From positions 1-64,000 of the forward strand of contig ONLA01000009.1 of NCBI GenBank assembly GCA_900318495.1: a stretch of 64,000 nt of DNA, given 5' to 3'. Position 1 is the first letter of the stretch. Every line of letters starts with the position of its first letter. The stretch comes from an uncultured Eubacteriales bacterium. GTDB lineage: Bacteria > Bacillota > Clostridia > Oscillospirales > Acutalibacteraceae. This document shows positions 33,671 to 42,661 of this stretch, in pieces. A model generated the notes under the pieces. It did no database searches. It saw only the letters and a program-made list of their open reading frames with translations, and was not told the DNA's origin. The translations under genes were made by a program, and so were the position numbers.

Positions 33671-36013
33671 ATGCTTTGCTCAAGATGCGGAAAACGGCAG
33701 GCAGTCGTTTTCGTTTCGAATAACACACAACAGGACGCTCCCACAGCAGGCTATTGCCTGACCTGCGCGAAGGAGCTTAGAATAAAGCCCGTCGAGGATT
33801 TAATCAGCAAGATGGGAATTACGGACGAGGATCTTGAAACTGTTCAGGATCAAATGAATACTCTGATGCAGGGGATGGGCGAGGACGGCGATATGTCTCA
33901 GCTTATGGAGCAGCTCGGAGCCGACAACCTTGCCGAGCAGATGGAACAGTTTAAGGAGGAGGCTCCCGGCAGCGATGATGATGATTTTTCACACGGCGCT
34001 CCGGCATTCCCGAACTTTTTCAGGAACTTTCTCGGCGGAAACGGTCAGAACAACCAGAATACCGTCGGACAGCAGTCCGGCAAAAAAGAAAAAAAGGACA
34101 AAAAAAGAAAACACATCAGTCTTTATTGCGAGGATTTAACACGAAAAGCACGCGAGGGTAAAATTGACCGGATTGTCGGCAGAGATGTTGAGATCGCGCG
34201 TATTATTCAGATTCTTTCGCGCCGTACCAAGAACAATCCCTGTCTTATCGGCGAACCCGGTGTTGGTAAAACCGCGATTGCCGAAGGACTCGCGCTGCGC
34301 ATTGCAAACGGTGATGTTCCGCAAAGGCTTAAGCATAAAGAGATTCAGCTTTTAGACCTTACGTCGCTTGTTGCCGGAACTCAGTTCCGCGGACAGTTTG
34401 AAAGCCGCATAAAAGGTCTTGTTTCCGAAATCAAGGAAAGCGGAAATATTATTCTGTTTATCGACGAGGTACATTCTCTTGTAGGAACCGGCGACAGCGA
34501 AGGAACTATGAACGCGGCTAATATTCTTAAGCCTGCGCTCTCAAGAGGCGAGGTTCAGGTTATCGGCGCTACTACCTTTAACGAGTACCGCAAGTATATC
34601 GAAAAGGATTCGGCGCTTGAACGCCGTTTTCAGCCTGTTAAAGTCGGTGAGCCTTCAATCGCTCAGAGCATTGAAGTGATCGCCGGAGTAAAAAGCTATT
34701 ATGAAAACCACCACCGCGTTGTTGTGGACGACGATATTGTAAGAAAAACAGTTGTATTGTCCGAACGCTATATTACCGACAGGTTTTTGCCCGACAAGGC
34801 GATTGACCTTTTGGACGAAAGCTGCGCCTGTGCCGCTTTGAGAAACAAAAAGCTTGAACGCTGCGATAAGCTCAGAGAGGAAAAGGGCGAGCTGCTCAGA
34901 CGCAAGGATGAACTTTCGAGTGCCGAGCAGGTTGATTACGAGAAGCTTGCCGAGGTTAATACCGGCATTGCCAAGATTGATTCGGAGCTTGAAACGTTTA
35001 ACCCGGACGACCTTACAGCGCACGTTACCGAGGAGGATATCGCCAAGGTTATTGAGCTTTGGACAGGTATTCCGGCTTCGAGAATACGTGAAAACGAGCT
35101 TGCCAAGCTTGCCGATTTGGAAAGCGTGCTAAAGAAAAAAATCATCGGTCAGGATGAGGCTGTCGAAAAGCTCGCAAGCGCGATTAAACGCAGCCGCTGC
35201 CAGATTTCTCCGCGCCGCCGCCCGGCTTCGTTTATATTTGTCGGTCCCACCGGCGTCGGCAAAACCGAGCTTGTTAAGGTGCTCAGCCGGGAGCTCTTTG
35301 ATTCACCCGAAACGCTTATCCGCCTTGATATGTCCGAGTTTATGGAGAAGCACAGCGTGTCAAAAATCATCGGTTCACCGCCCGGTTACGTAGGCTATGA
35401 TGAGGCAGGACAGGTGACAGAAAAGGTTCGCCGCCGTCCGTATTCGGTACTGCTTTTTGACGAGATTGAAAAGGCTCATCCCGACGTGCTCAATATTCTG
35501 CTCCAGATTCTTGACGAGGGTAAGGTTACTGACGCTCACGGCAGAGCGGTAAATTTTGAAAACACCGTTATTGTAATGACTTCAAATGCCGGCTCGGCAG
35601 GCAGAGATTCCGCTCTCGGCTTCGGTAAAACCGCCGAAGAGGCTTCAAAGGAAAAGGTTATGAAGGCACTTGCGGATTTCCTGCGCCCCGAGTTTTTGGC
35701 GCGTGTGGACGAGGTTATTGTGTTTAACCACCTGACCGAAGAAAACTTTGACGAAATCGCCGGACTTATGCTCAGCGAGTATGTTCCGACGCTTGAGGAA
35801 AAGAAAATTCAGTTTACATACGACGACAAAGCGTGCAAATACCTTTCAAAGAAATCCTGCGGAGGCAAGAGCGGCGCGCGTGACCTCAGAAATACTATAC
35901 GCCGTGAGGTTGAGGAAAAAATCGCCAACGCTATGATTGAAAACGGCGAGGGCGGCTTGACAGCAATCAACGTTACCTCAGACGGCGAACAGATTATTTT
36001 ACAGATAATATAA
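33671..36013 (+). CDS. clpE: ATP-dependent Clp unfoldase, ClpE-like
   Basis: 780 residues, AGGAGG before the start. The N-terminus is a small zinc finger ([10 protein letters not shown] and CLTCAKEL) as in ClpE, instead of the Clp-N domain of ClpC. An acidic/Gln/Met-rich helical segment and a GNGQNNQN linker follow to about residue 145. The first AAA+ module has [13 protein letters not shown] near 195. A coiled middle domain lies at about 395-450. The second module has [13 protein letters not shown] near 527, [23 protein letters not shown] and a C-terminal D2 small domain. Such unfoldases feed aggregated proteins to ClpP, mostly under stress. No clpP, mcsB or ctsR is nearby. Confidence 0.9.
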   Translation: MLCSRCGKRQAVVFVSNNTQQDAPTAGYCLTCAKELRIKPVEDLISKMGITDEDLETVQDQMNTLMQGMGEDGDMSQLMEQLGADNLAEQMEQFKEEAPGSDDDDFSHGAPAFPNFFRNFLGGNGQNNQNTVGQQSGKKEKKDKKRKHISLYCEDLTRKAREGKIDRIVGRDVEIARIIQILSRRTKNNPCLIGEPGVGKTAIAEGLALRIANGDVPQRLKHKEIQLLDLTSLVAGTQFRGQFESRIKGLVSEIKESGNIILFIDEVHSLVGTGDSEGTMNAANILKPALSRGEVQVIGATTFNEYRKYIEKDSALERRFQPVKVGEPSIAQSIEVIAGVKSYYENHHRVVVDDDIVRKTVVLSERYITDRFLPDKAIDLLDESCACAALRNKKLERCDKLREEKGELLRRKDELSSAEQVDYEKLAEVNTGIAKIDSELETFNPDDLTAHVTEEDIAKVIELWTGIPASRIRENELAKLADLESVLKKKIIGQDEAVEKLASAIKRSRCQISPRRRPASFIFVGPTGVGKTELVKVLSRELFDSPETLIRLDMSEFMEKHSVSKIIGSPPGYVGYDEAGQVTEKVRRRPYSVLLFDEIEKAHPDVLNILLQILDEGKVTDAHGRAVNFENTVIVMTSNAGSAGRDSALGFGKTAEEASKEKVMKALADFLRPEFLARVDEVIVFNHLTEENFDEIAGLMLSEYVPTLEEKKIQFTYDDKACKYLSKKSCGGKSGARDLRNTIRREVEEKIANAMIENGEGGLTAINVTSDGEQIILQII

Positions 36014-36097
36014 AGGCAACACCGCCCAATTCAAGGCGCACGGCTTGCTTGAATCTTGCTGCGCAATCCGCACACCTGAATTATGCGGTATTGCTTT
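36013..36097. repeat. AAGGCAA-family repeat after clpE (long form)
   Basis: 85 bases with inverted ends AAGGCAACACCGC (36013-36025) and GCGGTATTGCTTT (36085-36097). The left half matches 11009-11053; the right half (CCGCACACCTGAATTATGCG) matches the hairpin at 3303-3341. Confidence 0.7.
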
Positions 36098-36105
36098 CAG
36101 ATTCG

Positions 36106-36142
36106 AAAAAATCCGGCTCGGTTACAGAGCCGGATTTTTTGT
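36106..36142. terminator. Bidirectional terminator between clpE and the YdcF-like gene
   Basis: AAAAAATCCGGCTC at 36106-36119 pairs perfectly with 36127-36140 around a 7-nt loop; T-runs occur on both strands. Confidence 0.9.
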
Positions 36143-36171
36143 TCATATTTGATGAATTTTTCTCAGAATAA

Positions 36172-37674
36172 TCATAAAAGAAAGGCCAGAACGCTGTAAA
36201 TAAATACAATCATAAGCAGGAAAGCCAAATGTCTCCAGCGCTCCGAGTACAGCAGCCCTATAAACTCGCGTACAAAGGCGTTGGGAAAGAAGTAAAGCTT
36301 TGTTTTTGCCGAAAGTCCCTTTGCGGTCATTTTTACTCTTTTGGCAAGAGTGTAGCCTCTGAATACATGGTAGTTTGTGGTTGAAAACGCGATGTTTACA
36401 TCGTCTAAGCTTTCAGCCTGCTTTTCGATTAAATGTTTTGAAAACAGCATATTTTGATAAGTGTTTACGCTTTTGTCCTCGGGCAAAATTTGTTCTTCTG
36501 GGATTCCCTGTGAAATAAGGTACTGCTTCATACATTCCGCTTCCGAAACCACTTCGTCGCTGCCCTGACCTCCCGACGGAACAAATACCGCGTGTTTGCC
36601 CGTTATTTCAAACTGCTTGCGTTCAAATTCAATCGCGCGGTCGATTCTGCCGCGAAGAATCGGGGTAGGTGTGCCGTCTTTGCGAATAGCGCAGCCTAAA
36701 ATAATTATGTAGTCAATATTATACGGTACATTGTAGCCGACAGAAAAAACCGAGCATATTATTGTAGAAAACAGCATGTTTACAAAGTAACAGAAAATAT
36801 AAGTTGCCGCTATTATAAAGGCAGAGTAGACTTTTATTTGAGTTTCGTCGCCTTCAAAATCGATGAAAAACATTCTCATTATCAGAAAGAATCCAACAAT
36901 AATCGTTACTCCGAGAAAGACTCCAAGCAAATTAAGCGGTCTGAAGCCCTCGTGCTTTACCAGCCAGATGTTACTTACGCCTAACGCAAGGGACAATAAT
37001 AATAAAGCAGGAAAAACCAATGCGGAATAAAATAAACCGTTAAGCATGACAATAGAAATAAGGTCAAAGAAGTTATAAAGATGAAAGCTGTTATAAAATA
37101 ATAACATAAATGCGAAAAACGACATAATTGTTCCTATGTTATACAGTATAATTCCGCCTAATGCTACGCTTGAATAGGAGTATGTTCCTTTTCTTGTGTG
37201 CTCAAAGAAGGTCATTCCGAAAACGACTAAGCACGATATCATAATAACAAATATGCTTGGGGACAGTACCTCAAATCCGGAAAAGTTTTCGATAATTCTG
37301 TCATATATAATGTTAAACGGAAGAACGGTAAATTCGAGCGTCTCGTCAAAAATATCTTCACCGGAATACGGATATGTGCATTGTACTTCCGCGTCCCCGG
37401 TTTTTTGTGCTTTTAACGTAAGATAAATAAAGACGTTCTCGTCAGTATTTTTTAATTCCAGGTCTTCAATTTTTATAATATCCTCATTTTTGTTAACTAT
37501 TTTTATGTCACTTAAATTTATGCTTGAGTTCCGGCATATCATTTTGGCAGTATAGGTATGTCCTTTAGCAATAATGTAACCAAAGGAAAAAATAAATGTA
37601 ACTAACACAATTGCTATAAGTATAAAATATCTTTTTTTCTTGTTCTTTAATCTCTCTCTCATAAATTTACTCAT
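36172..37674 (-). CDS. YdcF/DUF218-domain multi-pass membrane protein
   Basis: 500 residues (an in-frame ATG at 37662 is an alternative start; neither has a strong ribosome site). Helix 1 lies at about 15-38. Residues 40-135 form an exported beta-rich domain. Five or six membrane helices follow at about 138-325. The DUF218 domain then runs from about 328 (IDYIIILGCAIRKDGTPTPI) through LRGRIDRA, FVPSGGQGSDEVVSEA, TYQNMLFSK and STTNYHVFR to about 455, and a last helix ends the protein. YdcF-like domains are linked to envelope metabolism, with SanA as a relative. Substrate unknown. It is a single leftward gene. Confidence 0.82.
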   Translation of the reverse strand: MSKFMRERLKNKKKRYFILIAIVLVTFIFSFGYIIAKGHTYTAKMICRNSSINLSDIKIVNKNEDIIKIEDLELKNTDENVFIYLTLKAQKTGDAEVQCTYPYSGEDIFDETLEFTVLPFNIIYDRIIENFSGFEVLSPSIFVIMISCLVVFGMTFFEHTRKGTYSYSSVALGGIILYNIGTIMSFFAFMLLFYNSFHLYNFFDLISIVMLNGLFYSALVFPALLLLSLALGVSNIWLVKHEGFRPLNLLGVFLGVTIIVGFFLIMRMFFIDFEGDETQIKVYSAFIIAATYIFCYFVNMLFSTIICSVFSVGYNVPYNIDYIIILGCAIRKDGTPTPILRGRIDRAIEFERKQFEITGKHAVFVPSGGQGSDEVVSEAECMKQYLISQGIPEEQILPEDKSVNTYQNMLFSKHLIEKQAESLDDVNIAFSTTNYHVFRGYTLAKRVKMTAKGLSAKTKLYFFPNAFVREFIGLLYSERWRHLAFLLMIVFIYSVLAFLL

Positions 37675-37780
37675 CCCGGTATCTTAGTATAATAATAAAA
37701 ATATTTTATACTAATTTAAGGGAAAATGCAATTGTTTTTATAATTATTTATTGAGGAAGTGTACGTGATTGTTTCGGTTG

Positions 37781-37809
37781 TTGACAACGGCTGTTTAGCG
37801 TATTAAAAT
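37781..37809 (+). promoter_or_regulatory. MATE exporter promoter
   Basis: Perfect TTGACA at 37781-37786, 17 bases, TAAAAT at 37804-37809. The transcript would start at about 37816, at the foot of the palindrome at 37815-37850. Confidence 0.7.
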
Positions 37810-37814
37810 AATAT

Positions 37815-37850
37815 AAGGCAATACCGCGCACCTTAATTGTGCGGTATTAT
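37815..37850 (+). repeat. AAGGCAA-family palindrome in the MATE gene 5' leader
   Basis: AAGGCAATACCGCGCACCTT then AATTGTGCGGTATTAT. The AATACCGC/GCGGTATT arms form a stable hairpin ending about 10 bases before the ribosome site AAAGGGAAAG. Confidence 0.65.
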
Positions 37851-37868
37851 AAAAGAAAGGGAAAGACC

Positions 37869-39239
37869 ATGCTGCGACAGTTTGGCAGAAAAAACAAAAC
37901 AACTCAATATGACAAAATGACAAAAATGCCTGTTTCGCGGCTTGTACTTGTTTTGTCGTTGCCTGCGATTGTGTCAATGTTGATAACAAATGTGTATAAT
38001 CTTGCTGACACTGCCTTTGTTGGACAGCTTGGGACAAGCGCAAGCGGAGCCGTGGGTATAGTTTTCGGCTTTATGTCTGTAATCCAGGCTGTCGGTTTTA
38101 TGTTCGGGAACGGTGCAGGCAGTATATTGTCAAGGGCATTGGGTGCCAACGATAAGGAAAGCGCGTCAATTCACGCTTCGGTCGGCTTTTTCTCGTCCTT
38201 TTTGTGCGGAATTCTGATTAGTGTCACCGGTTTTGTTTGGCTCGACAATATTGTAATGTTCCTCGGCAGTACACAAACAATCGCTCCGTACGCCAAAACA
38301 TACATTTTTTACATATTAATTTCAACGCCGTTTATGAGCTCAAGCCTTACGTTAAATAACATTTTACGCTATGAAGGCAAGGCTTTTCTCGGAATGGTAG
38401 GGCTTATGGCAGGCGCTGTTCTGAATATGCTCGGCGACCCGGTTTTAATGTTCGGTTTGGGACTGAATATCGCCGGAGCCGGGTTATCCACCGCAATCAG
38501 CCAGTTTATAAGCTGGGGAGTTTTGTTTATGATGTTCCTCAGCGGAAAAACCGAAACAAAAATCAGCTTTGGTTTCGCTTCAAAGGTAACACCGAAAATA
38601 TTCGGCAACATTGTAGCAACGGGTTTTCCAAGTATGCTCAGGCAGGGCTTAAACAGCCTTGCAACCGTGCTTCTCAACGCCGAGTGCGCGGTTTACGGCG
38701 ACGCGGCGGTTGCGGCAATGAGCATTGTGTCGCGCGTTATTTTCTTCGCATTTTCAATATCATTGGGAATCGGTCAGGGCTTTCAGCCTGTTGCTGCGTT
38801 TAATTTCGGTGCCGGTAAATATTCACGAATCAGAAAAGGTTATTGCTTTACCGCGCTGATGTCGGAGACTATAATTGTAATAGGCTGCGCTTTGCTGATT
38901 GTTTTTTCCGGAAGCTTAATTGCTTTGTTCCGCGACGACCGCGAGGTTATCGAAATCGGCACAAGAGCTCTTATTTTACAGTCTTTGGCTATGCTTGTAT
39001 TGCCGCCGTGTATGACAACCGAAATGTTGCTTCAAAGCACAGGTAAAAAGCTCGGCGCGTCACTGCTTTCGGCAATAAGAAGCGGACTTTTGTTTATTCC
39101 GGGTTTATTGATTTTGTCGGCAGTAAGGGGACTTAACGGAATTCAGGAGGCTCAGCCGGTTTCGCTTTTGCTGTCGGTTCCGTTAACAATCGCCTTTGCG
39201 GCGGCTTTTTTCAAAAAGCTGCCTAAGCAGGATAAATAA
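37869..39239 (+). CDS. MATE-family multidrug/sodium antiporter
   Basis: 456 residues from ATG 37869; a frame starting at 37839 would begin in the leader hairpin. MATE proteins export cationic compounds against Na+ or H+. It opens with SRLVLVLSLPAIVSMLITNVYNLADTAFVGQLG, the family start with its NVYNLAD helix. The second half repeats the fold (VATGFPSMLRQGLNSLATVL). About twelve membrane helices are expected. It belongs to the NorM/DinF-like bacterial group; the substrate cannot be told. It is transcribed alone. Confidence 0.92.
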   Translation: MLRQFGRKNKTTQYDKMTKMPVSRLVLVLSLPAIVSMLITNVYNLADTAFVGQLGTSASGAVGIVFGFMSVIQAVGFMFGNGAGSILSRALGANDKESASIHASVGFFSSFLCGILISVTGFVWLDNIVMFLGSTQTIAPYAKTYIFYILISTPFMSSSLTLNNILRYEGKAFLGMVGLMAGAVLNMLGDPVLMFGLGLNIAGAGLSTAISQFISWGVLFMMFLSGKTETKISFGFASKVTPKIFGNIVATGFPSMLRQGLNSLATVLLNAECAVYGDAAVAAMSIVSRVIFFAFSISLGIGQGFQPVAAFNFGAGKYSRIRKGYCFTALMSETIIVIGCALLIVFSGSLIALFRDDREVIEIGTRALILQSLAMLVLPPCMTTEMLLQSTGKKLGASLLSAIRSGLLFIPGLLILSAVRGLNGIQEAQPVSLLLSVPLTIAFAAAFFKKLPKQDK

Positions 39240-39334
39240 AAAATATCGGATATTTTTGTGGTTTTTGCTAATAGAAAATTACTATATATGTGCTACAATA
39301 ATTATGATAATATATTTAAGCAGGTGCATATATA

Positions 39335-40674
39335 ATGTTTAAAAAAGCTTATATACTTTTTCTGAGTATAGCTGTAAACGACGGTGCGGATGTAAACGGT
39401 GAGGCAGTCGGTGAAAAAGTGTTTTCCGAGATTTCGCCGAACGACAGAAATTTAATTTCGCTTTGTACGGTAAGCAATAATGCGGATGATATTGCGGTGT
39501 ATTTGCTTAAAAACGGAGCAAGTCCCAATTACAGCGAAGGCAGAGCCACCCTTCTAATGTCCGAAGCTTCCATTAAAAATACCGTTGTGTGCAGGGAACT
39601 GATAGCCTGCGGAGCGGACGTAAACGCGGAATACGGAACACAAAACGTACTTTCTTATCTGCTCAAGAGCGGAGATTTAAAGGGAACAATAGATATCGCA
39701 GACTTGCTTTATGACAACAAATTCAGTGATAAAGCACACAGTCTTTTGTCGTTTTTGAAGCAATGCGGAAATGATTCAGTTCTGAGCTTTGACAGTATCC
39801 CGAGGTTATCTACCGTCTTTCTCAGGGTGAAAACGAAAAGGCGGCAGAGCTTTTAGCCGCCGGCGGAGATGAAGTAAAGTCCGTTTTGGACAGCGCCGTT
39901 ATTTTTGCCTGCGCTTTTTGCAAACCCGATACCATAAGGGCGGCGTTTGAAAATATAAGGTATTTTAAAGGCATAACTCTCGGTAATTATTCGGGAGACG
40001 CTACCCTTGTTGACGTAGCGGCGGCATATAATTCTTGGGAAGCTGTTGAATATCTGATGAGTATCGGGTTTAAAAACGCGGACAAAAATTCGCTTATTAA
40101 GATGTCGCTTATCAATAAAAATCACCCCGAAGTGTTAACAAAAGCGCTGAGTAACAGAAAAGGCGTAACGCTAAAAGAGCTTTGCGCTTACGAAGGCGTT
40201 TTTGATTATGCATTTCTTTAAGGCTTTTAAAAATCAGATTTCAGGTATTGATTCGACAACACGAAAAGATTTGCTTGTAAAAGCCGCTGATAACGGCTTT
40301 GCGGAATTATCCTGTTTTTTGGCTGACAACGGTTGTTCGGATTTATGTCTTGAAGCAATTTGTGAATCGAATTGTGATTTAGATATGTTTAAGAAGCTTT
40401 GCTCTTATGTGAAAGATATAAACGCTCTGTCCGGCGGCGGAAACACAGCGCTGCATTGGGCTTCGGCTCAGGGAGAAAAGGATAAGGCTGAATACCTACT
40501 CGGAACAGGCGCGGACGTGAACAAAAAAGATGATTCCGGCAATACGGCGCTGCATTCAGCGTCTGAAAAGGGAGAGCTTGAAATAATAAAGCTTCTTACA
40601 ACGATGGTTTAACAGCTAAAAAAATTGCTGAGGAATGTCAGATTTGCTCACAAATAAATAAAATGAAATTTTGA
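39335..40674 (+). pseudogene. Ankyrin-repeat protein gene broken by three frameshifts
   Basis: Four frame segments together read as one ankyrin protein. Segment 1 starts at ATG 39335 (CAGGTG upstream) and is open to 39856, but its family-like sequence ends near 39800. Segment 2, in another frame, covers about 39805-40221 and opens YRLSQGENEKAAELLAAGGD. Segment 3 returns to the first frame from about 40210 (HFFKAFKNQISGIDS) to 40612 and holds the clearest repeat, GGGNTALHWASAQGEKDKAE with GADVNKKDDSGNTALHSASE. Segment 4, in segment 2's frame, covers about 40597-40674 and supplies NDGLTAKKIAEECQICS. Intact it would be near 440 residues. There is no signal peptide. Sequencing error or phase variation is possible, but three breaks favour decay. 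Confidence 0.75.
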
Positions 40675-40680
40675 ATATAA

Positions 40681-40772
40681 TACTAATACCTAATAAAAAG
40701 TAGCCAATCTTTGCGGTCTATTTTCCGCAATACTGCGTTGTCGTCCTTGCAAGGCGCCAGCCTTGCCGCGTC
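40681..40772. repeat. MITE-like element, truncated copy
   Basis: 92 bases identical, by my reading, to 60552-60643. It starts with the terminal sequence TACTAATACCTAATAAAAAG and contains the GCAAGGC/GCCTTGC internal stem, but lacks the right terminal inverted repeat. It lies 6 bases after the ankyrin pseudogene. Confidence 0.8.
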
Positions 40773-40773
40773 C

Positions 40774-40800
40774 AAGGCGGCTTCAAAATAAAGCCGCCTT
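40774..40800 (-). terminator. Hairpin downstream of the flavin reductase gene
   Basis: AAGGCGGCTT at 40774-40783 pairs perfectly with 40791-40800, 7-nt loop. There is no clear T-run on the minus strand, so termination is uncertain. Confidence 0.45.
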
Positions 40801-40807
40801 AAATGAT

Positions 40808-41425
40808 TTATCTTATAAAATGCGTCGGAATCCACGGTTCTTTTTCGGGGAGACCGAATTTTTCTTTTCCGAGCTCAATGCTTTTCATCAGGAACGTCAT
40901 ATTGTCCGCCAGCGCGCGCATAGTTTGCAAGCCTTCGGCGTCCTGCTTTGCTTCGCCCGGAGCTCTGCCGTGAACGCTGTTCCAGTATTGACTTGAAGCC
41001 AAGGGCATTCCGCAAATCGTAAAATACTTGTTCAGCTCGTCAAAGGTCGCTGAAAGGCCTCCGCGTCTTGCGACCACAACCGACGCTCCAACCTTCATCC
41101 TTTTGTCAAAGTGGGTTGAATAGAACAGTCTGTCCAAAAACGCCACAAGAGTAGCGTTGGCGGACGCGTAGTATACTGGAGACGCGACAACCAAACCGTC
41201 TGTCTGTTCAAACTTTGGCGCGGCAAGATTAACCTCGTCGTCAAACACGCACTTGCCCTTTTCATAGCAGCTTCCGCAGGCTATACAGCCGCGAACCGCT
41301 TTGTTGCCGATGTGCAGTGTTTCAACCTCAACTCCGTTTTTTGTAAAAACCTTTTCCATTTCGTTCAGCGCAACAGCGGTATTGCCTTTTTTGTGCGGAG
41401 AACCGTTAATCATCATTACCTTCAT
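40808..41425 (-). CDS. NADPH-dependent FMN reductase / flavodoxin-fold oxidoreductase
   Basis: 205 residues. It starts MKVMMINGSPHKKGNTAVAL, the FMN phosphate loop of the flavodoxin-like fold. A cysteine cluster, GCIACGSCYEKGKCVFDDE (about residues 46-64), resembles the iron-sulfur-flavoprotein (Isf) group, where such cysteines bind a 4Fe-4S cluster. ASPVYYASANATLVAFLDR and GGLSATFDEL are further flavin contacts. An electron-transfer or quinone/nitro-compound reducing role in the cytosol is likely. It is leftward, 38 bases downstream of a lipoprotein gene, so co-transcription is possible. Confidence 0.85.
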   Translation of the reverse strand: MKVMMINGSPHKKGNTAVALNEMEKVFTKNGVEVETLHIGNKAVRGCIACGSCYEKGKCVFDDEVNLAAPKFEQTDGLVVASPVYYASANATLVAFLDRLFYSTHFDKRMKVGASVVVARRGGLSATFDELNKYFTICGMPLASSQYWNSVHGRAPGEAKQDAEGLQTMRALADNMTFLMKSIELGKEKFGLPEKEPWIPTHFIR

Positions 41426-41463
41426 AATCCACCTCTGTAATTTAACTGATAAAACAGTTTTGG

Positions 41464-41919
41464 TTATTTAACGTATTTTTCAAAGGCTTGCTTTACCTTG
41501 TCCTTTTGACCGCATATTATAAGCGCGGTATAGTTACCCTTTGAGGTTATCTCGGTATTGTTTTCCCGGGCGCCTATGGCTTTTGCGTGAGCACTCAGCG
41601 ACTCTTTAAGAGCTTCGGTATCGGACTCGTTTTTCAGCTCGATAACGGCAATTTCATACGGCTTTCCGGTTTCTTCATATGACCAAAAATAGCTTTTTAC
41701 CTTTGAATAGTCAAAATCGCTTTGCCTTTTGAACTTTTGACCGGCGTTATCCTCATCACTGCTTACTGTCATCATTATGGGGAGAGTTTCGTCTGCGGAA
41801 AGCATTTTTTGGCTTAATTCAAACATATCGGCAACGGCTGTGCCGGAATTATTGTTGGCGCACGACGCAAAAGCTAACGCGCCGGCAAGTAAAAGCGCTA
41901 TGGCTATAATCTTTTTCAT
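41464..41919 (-). CDS. DUF4358-type lipoprotein
   Basis: 151 residues. Lipoprotein signal MKKIIAIALLLAGALAFASC, with the lipobox cysteine at residue 20. The mature region (ADMFELSQKMLSADETLPIM, then YEIAVIELKNESDTEALKESL) matches the DUF4358 pattern of small clostridial lipoproteins, where a cystatin-like strand pair alternates with helices. Function unknown; expected on the outer membrane face. GGAGG precedes the start. It lies between the SpoIID-like gene and the flavin reductase gene, all leftward. Confidence 0.72.
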   Translation of the reverse strand: MKKIIAIALLLAGALAFASCANNNSGTAVADMFELSQKMLSADETLPIMMTVSSDEDNAGQKFKRQSDFDYSKVKSYFWSYEETGKPYEIAVIELKNESDTEALKESLSAHAKAIGARENNTEITSKGNYTALIICGQKDKVKQAFEKYVK

Positions 41920-41965
41920 TATGTATTACCTCCTGATTTTATGATACCATATTTGCCGCGATAAA

Positions 41966-42508
41966 TCAATCTGATAAATCGGGCAGGTACCATTTTAACG
42001 CGTCTTTTTTGCTGAATCCGTTTTTGCACAAATAATCAATTCCGTCGGTACTTACGCCCTCGCATTTGTTATCGCTGCTGTAATTTTCCGAAAAGCAGTC
42101 CCAAGGCGAAGCGGCTGAGTTTAAATATTTGTATTTGCCGGAATTTTGCGTCGAGCCGTTTGAGCATTTACAAACGGGAATGTATAAAATCTTGCTGTTT
42201 GTACACAATATTTCTGAATTGGAATTATAAATTTTTAGAATTCTCTCATATAATTCTTTATCGGAAATTTGACTTTTTTTATATGTATGTCCCGCTTTTA
42301 TATTTGTGTAAATAATATCGGTCACAGCGTGTATCGCGTCGTCGCAGTAAGTGCCCGCGCAAAAGGAATACGCCGCGTTGCAAACGGCTTCGGCGGTGTC
42401 GTTTCCGCTTTTTTGAGTACCTGCGGCGCTGTTGAAGTTCAGCGACACAATAGGGAATAGAGCCATTGCCGCAAAAAAGCAAATTAAAAGAAAAATCCTG
42501 CGTTTCAT
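41966..42508 (-). CDS. Divergent SpoIID/LytB-like exported protein
   Basis: 180 residues with a signal peptide or anchor (RIFLLICFFAAMALFPIVSL). The segment order resembles the second half of SpoIID, the lytic transglycosylase used in engulfment. AVCNAAYSFCAGTYC sits where family members have a helix like AVKAQAVAARTYA. KYLNSAASPWDCFS matches the PYL-x-V-x-SPWD motif. GVSTDGIDYLCKNGFSKKDALKWYLPD matches GVSQYGA-x-x-MA-x-G-x-x-Y-x-EIL-x-x-YYPG. It is about half the usual length. Eight cysteines in the exported part are unusual. Similarity is by eye only; catalytic competence is doubtful. Confidence 0.5.
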   Translation of the reverse strand: MKRRIFLLICFFAAMALFPIVSLNFNSAAGTQKSGNDTAEAVCNAAYSFCAGTYCDDAIHAVTDIIYTNIKAGHTYKKSQISDKELYERILKIYNSNSEILCTNSKILYIPVCKCSNGSTQNSGKYKYLNSAASPWDCFSENYSSDNKCEGVSTDGIDYLCKNGFSKKDALKWYLPDLSD

Positions 42509-42573
42509 CTAAAATACCACCTTTTAAACAATAAAAAATCCTATATATTCGTTTTATTATTCAGTATTTCTTC

Positions 42574-42602
42574 TTGACAATACGGTACATTTAGCTTAAA
42601 AT
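42574..42602 (+). promoter_or_regulatory. Promoter of the 7-TM protein gene
   Basis: Perfect TTGACA at 42574-42579, 17 bases, TAAAAT at 42597-42602. GTACAT and ATGTAC flank the -10 box as an inverted pair (about 42585-42613). Confidence 0.7.
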
Positions 42603-42661
42603 AATATATGTACGCATTTTAGTAAAGATAACTTATATTAAAATCAGGGTGGAGACTATTT

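Noticed and set aside
40202..40612. Separate small ankyrin gene
   Set aside because: Its start codon lies inside the previous frame segment and the sequence continues that protein, so it is part of one frameshifted gene.
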